From an uncultured Bacteroidales bacterium (lineage in GTDB: Bacteria; Bacteroidota; Bacteroidia; Bacteroidales; Lentimicrobiaceae), in NCBI GenBank assembly GCA_937894795.1, contig CALCQV010000140.1, positions 1 through 30,351 of the forward strand: a stretch of 30,351 bases of DNA, in the 5' to 3' direction. Shown here in pieces: positions 1 through 6,945 of the stretch; position 1 is the stretch's first letter; the number at the start of each line of letters is the position of its first letter. The notes below the pieces were generated by a model, which saw only the letters and a list, made by a program, of their open reading frames with translations, did not search any database and was not told the DNA's origin. Position numbers and translations under genes: made by a program.

Positions 1-2595
1 TCAGGGTATCAACCCGGAGAGGTGGCAAAAGTGCTCTTTAAAACACCGTTCACAGGAGAATTATTGGTTACTGTTGAACAGAATAAAGTGCTGGAATATC
101 ATACGCTGAAAGCTGATAACAATGGAGCATCCATGCAACTTAAGATAAGGGACAATTTTATTCCTAACGTATATGTTACAGCAACGCTCTTGCGTAAAAC
201 CACAGAACCCGGCATCCCTCTTACCGTGGCTCATGGCTTTGCAAGTATGAATGTTGAGAATCCAACTAATAAACTGGCAGTTAGCATCATTTCGCCCGAA
301 AGTATCAGATCAGATGTAAAACAGAAAGTTAAAGTAAAGACCACACCTGGAGCAGAAGTGACTCTTGCTATTGTAGACGAAGGCATCCTTCAGATTACTG
401 ATTATAAAAGCCCTGATCCTTGTGGATATTTCTATCAAAAAAGAGCGCTGGAGGTAAATGCCTACGACTTATTTGATGAGATCTTACCGGAATTGTCAAC
501 CAAAAGATCATCAGTAGGTGGAGACCAGGGATTTGATCTGGGGAAAAGATTAAATCCACTAACCGCTAAACGTGCAAAACTATTGTCGTTGTGGAGTGGG
601 CAGATGACAGTCGGTTCATCCGGTGAAGTAACTTTTACTGCAAATATTCCACATTTTACAGGAGCTGTCAGGATAATGGCCGTAGCTTATAAGGACAGCA
701 AATTCGGATCGGCTGAAAAAAAGATGAGAGTTTCTGATCCTGTTAACATAAGCAGCTCGTTGCCAAGGTTCCTGAGCCCTGGTGATCTTTCCAAAGTACA
801 GGTTACTATTACCAATACTACACCAAAGCCAATAAATGCGACACTTAATGCATCTGTTTCAGGTCCATTATCTATAGAATTCCCCTCGCCTAACAAAATA
901 ACGTTACCGGCTAATTCTGAAATAGCAGTGAATTATCAGTTAACAGCACATAATCAAACCGGTATTGGCAATATCATATTTAAAGTTCTAACTTCCGGTG
1001 AAACCTTTACAGAAAAAACTGAAATAGATATTCGTCCAGCGGTACCTTTGGTAAAAGAGGCTTCTGCAGGAGTTATTGCAGCCGGTAATAAATTATCAGT
1101 TGGCACTTCAACAACTTATATGAAGTCAACCGGGACATCCAGATTGCTCTTAACACAAAATCCCGCTGGTCAGTATGCCAATCATCTCCAGGAACTTATA
1201 AATTATCCCTATGGTTGTATTGAGCAAACTATATCTGCTGCTTTCCCGCAGCTCTACTTCAATGACCTTGCACAACTGCTTAAGAAAAAAAATCTAGCCG
1301 GCACTTCTGAAACAAAGAATAATGTAAATGAAGCCATCCACAAAGTAATTGCAGCACAGCAATATAATGGCGGACTTGAAGTATGGCCGGGCAGCAGTAC
1401 AGTTAGCTGGTGGAATACAGCATATGCTGCCCACTTCCTTTACGAAGCGGGAAAAGCGGGCTTTACTATTGACCAACAGACAAGCAATAATATGCATAAA
1501 TACCTGTTGGAGATGCTTAAACAAAAAGGCACTTCTGAATACTCATACAGAGCTGATGGATCTGATGTTTGGTTAAGAAAGATACAGCCAAACCGGGAAA
1601 TATTCTATTCTCTATATGTGTTGGCTTTGAGTGGTAAGCATCATCTGCCAACAATGAATTACTACAAAGCCAAAGCTGATCAATTGAGCATCGATAGCCG
1701 CTATCTTCTTGCCTTAACATATAGTCTTGCAGGTGATCAGAAGAGTTATCAGGCACTCTTGCCAAAATCATGGGATAAACTTGAATCAGCAATCATGTCA
1801 GGCGACAGTTACAGCTCTCCCATTCGTGATTGTGCGCTAGCTTTATATACCCTGCTTTCAGTTGATGCCAATAATCCACAGATACCGGTACTTGCGCGAA
1901 AAACCAGCCAATTAATAAACAGCGCTAAGTGGATGAATACCCAGGAACGGGCATTTTCAATGCTTGCACTGGGTAAACTTGCGAACCTCAATGCTAAAAG
2001 CGAAGTAACCGCTGCAATTACATTCAATAATAAAACTGTCAACTTCAATGGTGATGATCTGATTATAGATGTATTAGGGACAAAGGCCTCTATCACCACC
2101 CATGGCAAAGGCAATTTGTACTGGTATCTTGAATCTGAAGGGCTGCCCGAATCAGGTAAAGTTCAACAGGAAGATCGTTTCCTAAAGGTTCGTCGGCTAC
2201 TTTACAATAGAGATGGGACACTGCATAATGGCAATAAATTCAAGCAAAACGAGCTAGTAGTGGTTGCCATCACTGTATCAACAACAGATAACAGTATCAT
2301 TGACAACGTGGTAATAACAGAACTGCTTCCGGCATGTTTTGAAGTTGAGAATTCCAGGTTAACAGCTGACAGGGAACTTGAGTGGATTAAAGACCGGCAA
2401 ACACCTGAATACTTAGATATCAGGGATGATCGTGTCAATCTCTTTACTTCAGCTTCTGCTAAACCCAGAACTTTCTACTATCTGGTACGAGTTGTTAATA
2501 AAGGTTCATATATTTATGGTCCTGTGGGAGCCGAAGCAATGTATAATGGACAATATTATTCATATCATGGTTTGACAAAACTGGTTGCTGACTAA
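1..2595 (+). CDS. Alpha-2-macroglobulin family protein (5' partial)
   Basis: This is the C-terminal 864 residues of a bacterial alpha-2-macroglobulin; the reading frame is open at base 1, so the true start lies upstream. The segment VDEGILQITDYKSPDP (near residues 124-139) is the typical MG-domain signature of the family. The thioester motif GCIEQ is present, with its cysteine codon at 1216-1218, so the protease-trapping chemistry should be intact. An alpha-helical thioester domain and a receptor-binding-like C-terminus follow. Family members are large periplasmic or lipid-anchored proteins that trap attacking proteases by covalent attachment and protect the envelope. The next gene starts 14 bases downstream on the same strand. 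The usual partner of such genes, penicillin-binding protein 1C, does not follow here; it could lie upstream. Family assignment is secure; the signal peptide cannot be seen. Confidence 0.93.
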   Translation, partial: SGYQPGEVAKVLFKTPFTGELLVTVEQNKVLEYHTLKADNNGASMQLKIRDNFIPNVYVTATLLRKTTEPGIPLTVAHGFASMNVENPTNKLAVSIISPESIRSDVKQKVKVKTTPGAEVTLAIVDEGILQITDYKSPDPCGYFYQKRALEVNAYDLFDEILPELSTKRSSVGGDQGFDLGKRLNPLTAKRAKLLSLWSGQMTVGSSGEVTFTANIPHFTGAVRIMAVAYKDSKFGSAEKKMRVSDPVNISSSLPRFLSPGDLSKVQVTITNTTPKPINATLNASVSGPLSIEFPSPNKITLPANSEIAVNYQLTAHNQTGIGNIIFKVLTSGETFTEKTEIDIRPAVPLVKEASAGVIAAGNKLSVGTSTTYMKSTGTSRLLLTQNPAGQYANHLQELINYPYGCIEQTISAAFPQLYFNDLAQLLKKKNLAGTSETKNNVNEAIHKVIAAQQYNGGLEVWPGSSTVSWWNTAYAAHFLYEAGKAGFTIDQQTSNNMHKYLLEMLKQKGTSEYSYRADGSDVWLRKIQPNREIFYSLYVLALSGKHHLPTMNYYKAKADQLSIDSRYLLALTYSLAGDQKSYQALLPKSWDKLESAIMSGDSYSSPIRDCALALYTLLSVDANNPQIPVLARKTSQLINSAKWMNTQERAFSMLALGKLANLNAKSEVTAAITFNNKTVNFNGDDLIIDVLGTKASITTHGKGNLYWYLESEGLPESGKVQQEDRFLKVRRLLYNRDGTLHNGNKFKQNELVVVAITVSTTDNSIIDNVVITELLPACFEVENSRLTADRELEWIKDRQTPEYLDIRDDRVNLFTSASAKPRTFYYLVRVVNKGSYIYGPVGAEAMYNGQYYSYHGLTKLVAD

Positions 2596-2609
2596 CCTCC
2601 TACACATCT

Positions 2610-3455
2610 ATGAGAATTATGATAAGAGAAACCGGGCAACCAATTATTGCTTTACTACTCATTATACTGCTATCCATCGTTTTATGGCTTTATATGCCGG
2701 CAATTTTGATACTGCTACTGTGGATTTACCTCTTCCCGATCGGGATCTCCCTACTCTCCGGTATAATAAGGGGCCTCTTATTCAGGAAATGGGACACTTT
2801 AATTTTCGCACTCAAAATAATGAGTGGCATCTTAATCTATGAAGACAATAAAAAGTTCCCTTCAGGATTAATAACAATTTTATCACGCCTAATTTGGGAA
2901 CAGCCTCAAACCTTTTTGGGGAATTTTGGTATGCAAATTATGAATAGTGTATGGTTGATCAAAAAAATAGATGTTTACAAACGAGCACTTATTTGTCAGG
3001 GACATTTTCTTAATGGAGGCGGCATTGCACTGGGTTCATTCATAATGATAGATCATAATAAATCCAATGTCATCAATATATTACCCATGGATGAGAGGAC
3101 AATTCCTGAAAAAATCCTGATCAGACATGAATATGGGCATCTTCTTCAGAGTGTTGCTTCAGGCCCTTTATTTATTTTCAAGTATGGCATCTCAAGTATA
3201 ATCACTCAGGGATGGACAGAGATTGATGCCGACTTACGCTCAGATCATGAGTTCTTGCTTACCGAACAGATAATGCCTGTTTTTGGCTCTCACAGGAACC
3301 TAAAACAGGCTATTAATCCGAAGTGGTGGGAGTTTCTGATTATTCCGGTCCTGGTATTTGCAGGATATCAAATCAATGGCGCACATGGTATTACTGGAGG
3401 CATATTGATTTCTACAATGCTGATATCATTGCTTAATCTGAAAAAACCGGCCTAA
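2610..3455 (+). CDS. Membrane protein with HEYGH (HExxH-type) motif
   Basis: This 281-residue protein begins with two strongly hydrophobic segments (about residues 10-33 and 35-57) and ends with another hydrophobic pair (about 240-275). Between them lies RHEYGHLLQS, with His173, Glu174 and His177 forming an HExxH zinc-metalloprotease-type motif. The downstream segment WTEIDAD could supply the third ligand, which is my inference. The start at 2610 is 14 bases after the alpha-2-macroglobulin stop, so the two are probably co-transcribed; a second in-frame ATG at 2619 is possible. No Shine-Dalgarno sequence is visible. I do not recognise a named family. It could be a membrane peptidase or a protein that keeps the fold without activity. 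The proximity to a protease-trapping protein is suggestive only. Confidence 0.75.
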   Translation: MRIMIRETGQPIIALLLIILLSIVLWLYMPAILILLLWIYLFPIGISLLSGIIRGLLFRKWDTLIFALKIMSGILIYEDNKKFPSGLITILSRLIWEQPQTFLGNFGMQIMNSVWLIKKIDVYKRALICQGHFLNGGGIALGSFIMIDHNKSNVINILPMDERTIPEKILIRHEYGHLLQSVASGPLFIFKYGISSIITQGWTEIDADLRSDHEFLLTEQIMPVFGSHRNLKQAINPKWWEFLIIPVLVFAGYQINGAHGITGGILISTMLISLLNLKKPA

Positions 3456-3488
3456 CACCTTGTTAAACAATATTAATGTAACCTTTTC

Positions 3489-3983
3489 CTAAAACGGCCA
3501 GAATTGGTTATCGTACCATATATCTTCTTTCAACTGCTCATTCAACTGATGAAGAATTTTATGATGGCCCTGCTCCCATTCTGCAAGCCATTTGTACAAT
3601 GATTTTTCATTTTCATCTGTTGCTTCAACAGCTCTTTTGGAATAAACCTCAATAGCCTTATTCTCCATATCAATGGCGGCTGATATAGCGGCAGCCTCGT
3701 ACCCTGCTGCAGAAATCTCCTTTTTTACTTTATCTGTTAGGATTAATTCAGCTACACCATTTTGAACTTCAGGAACAACTTTCTCAAAAGCTTTTCCTTT
3801 AGTGTAATTAAGGTATTGGTCAGAGAGAAACTTAATATGTGTCATTTCTTCTTCAGCCATTAATGAAAATATTTTCTTCACTTCAGCATTGGCTGACTGA
3901 TCGGCAACCTGCTTATAAAATGCGGCACCTCTCCGCTCCATCAGTATAGCGGTTTTTAGAATTTCAATTGCTTTTGTATCCAT
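3489..3983 (-). CDS. Ferritin-like diiron (rubrerythrin-type) protein
   Basis: This 164-residue cytosolic protein is almost wholly helical and has the two-half ferritin-like pattern of rubrerythrin diiron proteins. The first half gives Glu16 with Tyr23 and the ExxH pair Glu46/His49; the second gives Glu107 with Tyr114 and Glu137/His140. These match the diiron ligands of the family. The C-terminal rubredoxin domain of classical rubrerythrin is absent, so it is the short form often annotated as ferritin family protein. Its likely role is peroxide reduction or iron handling under oxygen stress. It is transcribed alone, divergently from the kinase gene at 4119, and its end lies 33 bases from the convergent membrane protein gene. 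A good Bacteroidota-type promoter lies upstream. Confidence 0.88.
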   Translation of the reverse strand: MDTKAIEILKTAILMERRGAAFYKQVADQSANAEVKKIFSLMAEEEMTHIKFLSDQYLNYTKGKAFEKVVPEVQNGVAELILTDKVKKEISAAGYEAAAISAAIDMENKAIEVYSKRAVEATDENEKSLYKWLAEWEQGHHKILHQLNEQLKEDIWYDNQFWPF

Positions 3984-4017
3984 ATATTTATTAATGATTT
4001 GTTCAAGCCTCCTTTAA

Positions 4018-4048
4018 CAAAGATAAGTCAAAATTGATTAGTTACCAA
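4018..4048 (-). promoter_or_regulatory. Bacteroidota-type promoter for the ferritin-like gene
   Basis: On the minus strand, TATCTTTG (4018-4025) matches the -7 consensus TAnnTTTG, and TTGG (4045-4048) lies 19 bases upstream at the position of the -33 box. The gene starts about 35 bases downstream. Both elements with correct spacing make this the best promoter call in the window. Confidence 0.55.
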
Positions 4049-4091
4049 TAAAGATTAATCCACCTTTTACAATAAGCTCATGGCTTTTAAC

Positions 4092-4099
4092 TAAATTTG
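4092..4099 (+). promoter_or_regulatory. Candidate -7 box for the kinase-RapZ operon
   Basis: TAAATTTG matches the Bacteroidota -7 consensus TAnnTTTG and lies 19 bases before the ATG at 4119, implying a very short leader. I see no clear -33 box at the expected distance. Confidence 0.4.
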
Positions 4100-4118
4100 C
4101 ATTAAAGCTTTAACCATA

Positions 4119-5564
4119 ATGCTATCTGCTGAATCCTTACTTACTGAATTATATAAATCTTTTACAGGTAATTTTCCTGATAAAGTTGTTGCACTTCCGG
4201 CTTCAGGATCTGACAGGTCATACTTCAGGATATCGAAAAACGGCTCCACTCTGATTGGAGCAATTAATACCTCTGTTAAAGAGAATGAAGCATTTTTCTA
4301 TTTCAGCCAACACTTCAATCATCATGGACTTCCTGTACCGGAAGTTCTGATGGTGAGCACTGACAAAAAAGCATACCTACAGTCAGATCTTGGGGATGAT
4401 ACACTATTCTCACTTCTCACAACACAAGGACTTAGTGATGAGGTTGTCAGGTATTATACTGAAGCAGTAAATTGGTTACCATCTTTCCAGGTCAAGGGTA
4501 TTGAAGGACTAGATCATTCATATTGTTATCCAAGGAAGTATTTCGACCGCCAAAGTATGATGTGGGATCTCAATTACTTTAAGTATTATTTTGCCAGACT
4601 GTCGGGAATTGTATTTGATGAGCAGGCCTTGGAGGATGACTTTGAAACTTTAGTGAGTTTCCTTATGGAAGCAGATTCTGGGGCATTCATGTTCCGCGAT
4701 TTCCAGTCCCGGAATATAATGATACGCAATGGGAGTCCCTTCTTTATTGATTATCAGGGTGGCCGCTCAGGTCCTTTGCAGTATGATCTTGCTTCACTGC
4801 TATATGATGCGAAGGCAAACTTGCCTCCTTCCTTTAGAAATCAACTTGTAGATGTATATCTCCAACAATTAAGGAGAATCATTAATGAGAATAAACGTAC
4901 AAAATCACAATTAACAGAGGATTTTAAAGAATCACACTTCTTAAAATACTTTGATGGTTTTATTCTCATGCGCATCCTTCAGGCATTAGGAGCCTACGGA
5001 TTTAGAGGATTTTACCAGAAAAAGGAACACTTTCTTCAGAGTATCCCATACGCACTTGGCAACCTTGAGTATTTGTTCTCACAGCCTTCTTTTAATCTTC
5101 ACCTTCCGGAACTAGTTAAAATATTGAAAGCGGCCATTGAAAACAAGAATCTCTCAATGCCAAAACCTCAAAATCTGACGGTTCGAATTACCAGCTTTTC
5201 TTACAGGAATGGTATACCCAAAGACAATTCGGGTAATGGAGGTGGATTCGTTTTCGATTGCCGTGCATTGCCAAATCCAGGTAGATTAGCTGAATATCAA
5301 AATCAGTCAGGTCTCGATCAACCCGTAATTAACTATTTGAAGACATATCCTGAATTGAGTCATTTTCTTGAGAACGTCTATAATTTGGTTGATGCAGCAG
5401 TTAAGAATTACAATGAACGGGGTTTCACAAATTTAATGATCAACTTTGGCTGCACCGGTGGGCGACATCGTTCCGTTTATTCCGCAGAGCGACTGGCTGA
5501 ACATCTGAATGATAAGTTTGGATTAAATATTGTACCTGAGCATACAGAGAAAGCTAATTGGTAA
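4119..5564 (+). CDS. AmgK-like sugar kinase fused to RapZ C-terminal domain
   Basis: This 481-residue protein has two domains. Residues about 1-335 are an aminoglycoside-phosphotransferase-type kinase: FRDFQSRN carries the catalytic Asp194 and Asn199, and IDYQGG carries the metal-binding Asp211 followed by GPLQYDLASLL, as in AmgK, the anomeric kinase of N-acetylmuramate. Residues about 353-481 match the C-terminal domain of RapZ: SFSYRNGIP, FDCRALPNPG and the loop GCTGGRHRS (Cys445-Ser452). In E. coli that domain senses glucosamine-6-phosphate. The N-terminal P-loop domain of RapZ is absent. With the MurU-like gene at 6131, the likely pathway is conversion of recycled MurNAc or GlcNAc to UDP-sugar in the cytoplasm. 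The domain calls are secure; the substrate is inferred, and another sugar is possible. Confidence 0.85.
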   Translation: MLSAESLLTELYKSFTGNFPDKVVALPASGSDRSYFRISKNGSTLIGAINTSVKENEAFFYFSQHFNHHGLPVPEVLMVSTDKKAYLQSDLGDDTLFSLLTTQGLSDEVVRYYTEAVNWLPSFQVKGIEGLDHSYCYPRKYFDRQSMMWDLNYFKYYFARLSGIVFDEQALEDDFETLVSFLMEADSGAFMFRDFQSRNIMIRNGSPFFIDYQGGRSGPLQYDLASLLYDAKANLPPSFRNQLVDVYLQQLRRIINENKRTKSQLTEDFKESHFLKYFDGFILMRILQALGAYGFRGFYQKKEHFLQSIPYALGNLEYLFSQPSFNLHLPELVKILKAAIENKNLSMPKPQNLTVRITSFSYRNGIPKDNSGNGGGFVFDCRALPNPGRLAEYQNQSGLDQPVINYLKTYPELSHFLENVYNLVDAAVKNYNERGFTNLMINFGCTGGRHRSVYSAERLAEHLNDKFGLNIVPEHTEKANW

Positions 5565-5584
5565 TTTACTTAATTGATTGCGAT

Positions 5585-5716
5585 ATGTCGAAAACAATGT
5601 GTGAGAAAGGTCAAAAAGGTGAACGTGATACACCTGATCCAAAATTTGAATGCAAGAAATGTGGTGCAAAAGTTAAAAAAGAAAGAAAGGTGTGTAAACC
5701 AAAACCTATAGATTGA
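5585..5716 (+). CDS. 43-residue cysteine-rich (zinc-ribbon-like) protein
   Basis: A short open frame encodes a 43-residue lysine-rich protein. It has CKKC at residues 23-26 and further cysteines at 6 and 37, a spacing that could bind one zinc ion. The frame starts with ATG 20 bases after the kinase stop and ends with TGA at 5714-5716, 37 bases before the next gene, so it fits neatly inside the operon. Its composition, with many Lys and Glu and a proline-rich end, looks like a real small basic protein rather than chance. I do not recognise a family. No start-proximal ribosome-binding site is visible, as for the neighbours. Its inclusion in the operon is positional evidence only. Confidence 0.55.
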   Translation: MSKTMCEKGQKGERDTPDPKFECKKCGAKVKKERKVCKPKPID

Positions 5717-5753
5717 CCTTATAACTCCCCTAGTACAAATTTACTTGAAAGTT

Positions 5754-6134
5754 ATGATAGAACCATTTGAAATAGAACCACATAAGTCAGATGTGATGGT
5801 AATCAAACAAACAGTTCAACAAGTCAGGAAGGACTTTCAGATGTTTGGCCTCGACATCGACTTCCCACTTGACTTCAATATGGTATACCAGGACCTGTTT
5901 AGGCATGTTGGGGCACATATCGAATCGTTGCTCGCGATTAATGTTCAAAAACTGAGCGCGTTACTCTATCAGGTAGATATTGATGAAACTGAAATTATTA
6001 AAGCATGGGAGGAGCATCCTGAGTTTACCAAATCTGAAGTTATCACTGAATTACTCATTTACAGAGAGTTGAAAAAAGTTCTCTTTAGAAATTACTACAA
6101 GAATTACAAACTCAAAGACCTGTTCGACGAATGA
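5754..6134 (+). CDS. Unknown protein between kinase-RapZ and MurU-like genes
   Basis: This 126-residue acidic protein is predicted helical, has no signal peptide and no membrane segment, and ends in a charged, tyrosine-rich helix (YKNYKLKDLFDE). I chose the ATG at 5754; an in-frame TTG at 5745 would add three residues. The stop codon overlaps the start of the next gene by four bases (ATGA at 6131-6134), so translation of the two is probably coupled. That coupling suggests that it works with, or is made in step with, the nucleotidyltransferase. I do not recognise a domain. No catalytic motif or cysteine is apparent. A regulatory or scaffolding role in the sugar-nucleotide module is a guess from position. 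Confidence 0.8.
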   Translation: MIEPFEIEPHKSDVMVIKQTVQQVRKDFQMFGLDIDFPLDFNMVYQDLFRHVGAHIESLLAINVQKLSALLYQVDIDETEIIKAWEEHPEFTKSEVITELLIYRELKKVLFRNYYKNYKLKDLFDE

Positions 6135-6862
6135 AAGCCATGATTCTTGCAGCCGGGCTTGGTACACGCTTGCAACCCCTGACTAATATTAAGCCCAAAG
6201 CACTTTTACAAGCCGGCCCCTATACTCTGCTTGAGTTCGCTATTCGCAAGTTGAAAAAACATGGATTTAATCAATTGATTATCAATGTTCATCACTTTGC
6301 CGATATGATCATGGAATACCTTTCGGCAAATGACAACTTTGGGTGTTCAATAGTATTTTCAGATGAGCGGGAAAAGTTGCTTGATACAGGCGGTGGCATT
6401 AGGAAAGCTGCCTATTTCTTTGATGATGGGAATCCTTTTCTGGTTTATAATGCTGATATAGTTGGTGATATTGACCTTACAAGACTCTATGACTTCCATC
6501 TGTTTTCAGGCAATCTTGCAACCTTGGTTGTGCGCAGAAGAGAATCATCACGCTACCTGCTTTTCGATGAATTATTACAATTGACTGAATGGCAAAATAT
6601 AGAAAAGGGATTACGTAAAATTGTTCGTTTTACTGAAAATCCACCTCAACCCTTTGCATTCAGTGGCATACATGTAATTAGTCCCGAATTGTTGCCCCTA
6701 CTCGACAATAGAGAGGTGTTCTCAATCATTGAAGCATATCTCGAAATTGGAAAAAGTCATAGAATAGGCGGTTATATTGATGAGAGTGATTTATTTGCAG
6801 ACGCCGGCAAATTAAAAAGCCTTAAGGAAGCTGGCGACATTGCATCAAAAATTATTCTTTAA
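6131..6862 (+). CDS. MurU-like sugar-1-phosphate nucleotidyltransferase
   Basis: This 243-residue cytosolic enzyme begins with the nucleotide-binding signature GLGTRLQPLTNIKPK (residues 9-23) of NTP-transferase family 2. LLDTGGGI (83-90) and the metal-binding Asp109 in YNADI follow, as in MurU and mannose-1-phosphate guanylyltransferases. The short length without a C-terminal beta-helix fits MurU, which makes UDP-MurNAc from MurNAc-1-phosphate, better than GlmU. It overlaps the preceding unknown gene by four bases and shares an operon with an AmgK-like kinase, the enzyme that would provide its substrate. The inferred job is peptidoglycan sugar salvage that bypasses de novo UDP-MurNAc synthesis. 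A different sugar nucleotide, for example one for heptose or mannose, cannot be excluded from sequence alone. Confidence 0.82.
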   Translation: MKAMILAAGLGTRLQPLTNIKPKALLQAGPYTLLEFAIRKLKKHGFNQLIINVHHFADMIMEYLSANDNFGCSIVFSDEREKLLDTGGGIRKAAYFFDDGNPFLVYNADIVGDIDLTRLYDFHLFSGNLATLVVRRRESSRYLLFDELLQLTEWQNIEKGLRKIVRFTENPPQPFAFSGIHVISPELLPLLDNREVFSIIEAYLEIGKSHRIGGYIDESDLFADAGKLKSLKEAGDIASKIIL

Positions 6863-6906
6863 ATCAAAGACTTTAACTTTTAAGTCTAATTTAGTATACA
6901 ATAAAA

Positions 6907-6929
6907 GTCAGCACCCCATAAGTGCTGGC
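6907..6929 (+). other. Small hairpin in the leader of the AddB-like gene
   Basis: Bases 6907-6914 pair with 6922-6929 (eight pairs, one G-T) around a seven-base loop. There is no T-run after it, so it is not a standard terminator. It covers the alternative GTG start at 6922 and supports ATG 6946. Confidence 0.3.
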
Positions 6930-6945
6930 AATAGCCTTAAAGAAT

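Noticed and set aside
2585..2842. An 85-residue plus-strand frame overlapping the membrane protein
   Set aside because: It overlaps the HEYGH protein gene in another frame and its translation has no signal, domain or coherent composition.
4008..4013. AGGAGG on the minus strand as a ribosome-binding site for the ferritin-like gene
   Set aside because: It lies about 24 bases before the ATG, too far for a Shine-Dalgarno role, and the neighbouring genes lack one too.
6922..6945. An upstream GTG start for the AddB-like protein
   Set aside because: It sits inside a hairpin and adds eight residues not needed for the fold; the ATG at 6946 is preferred.
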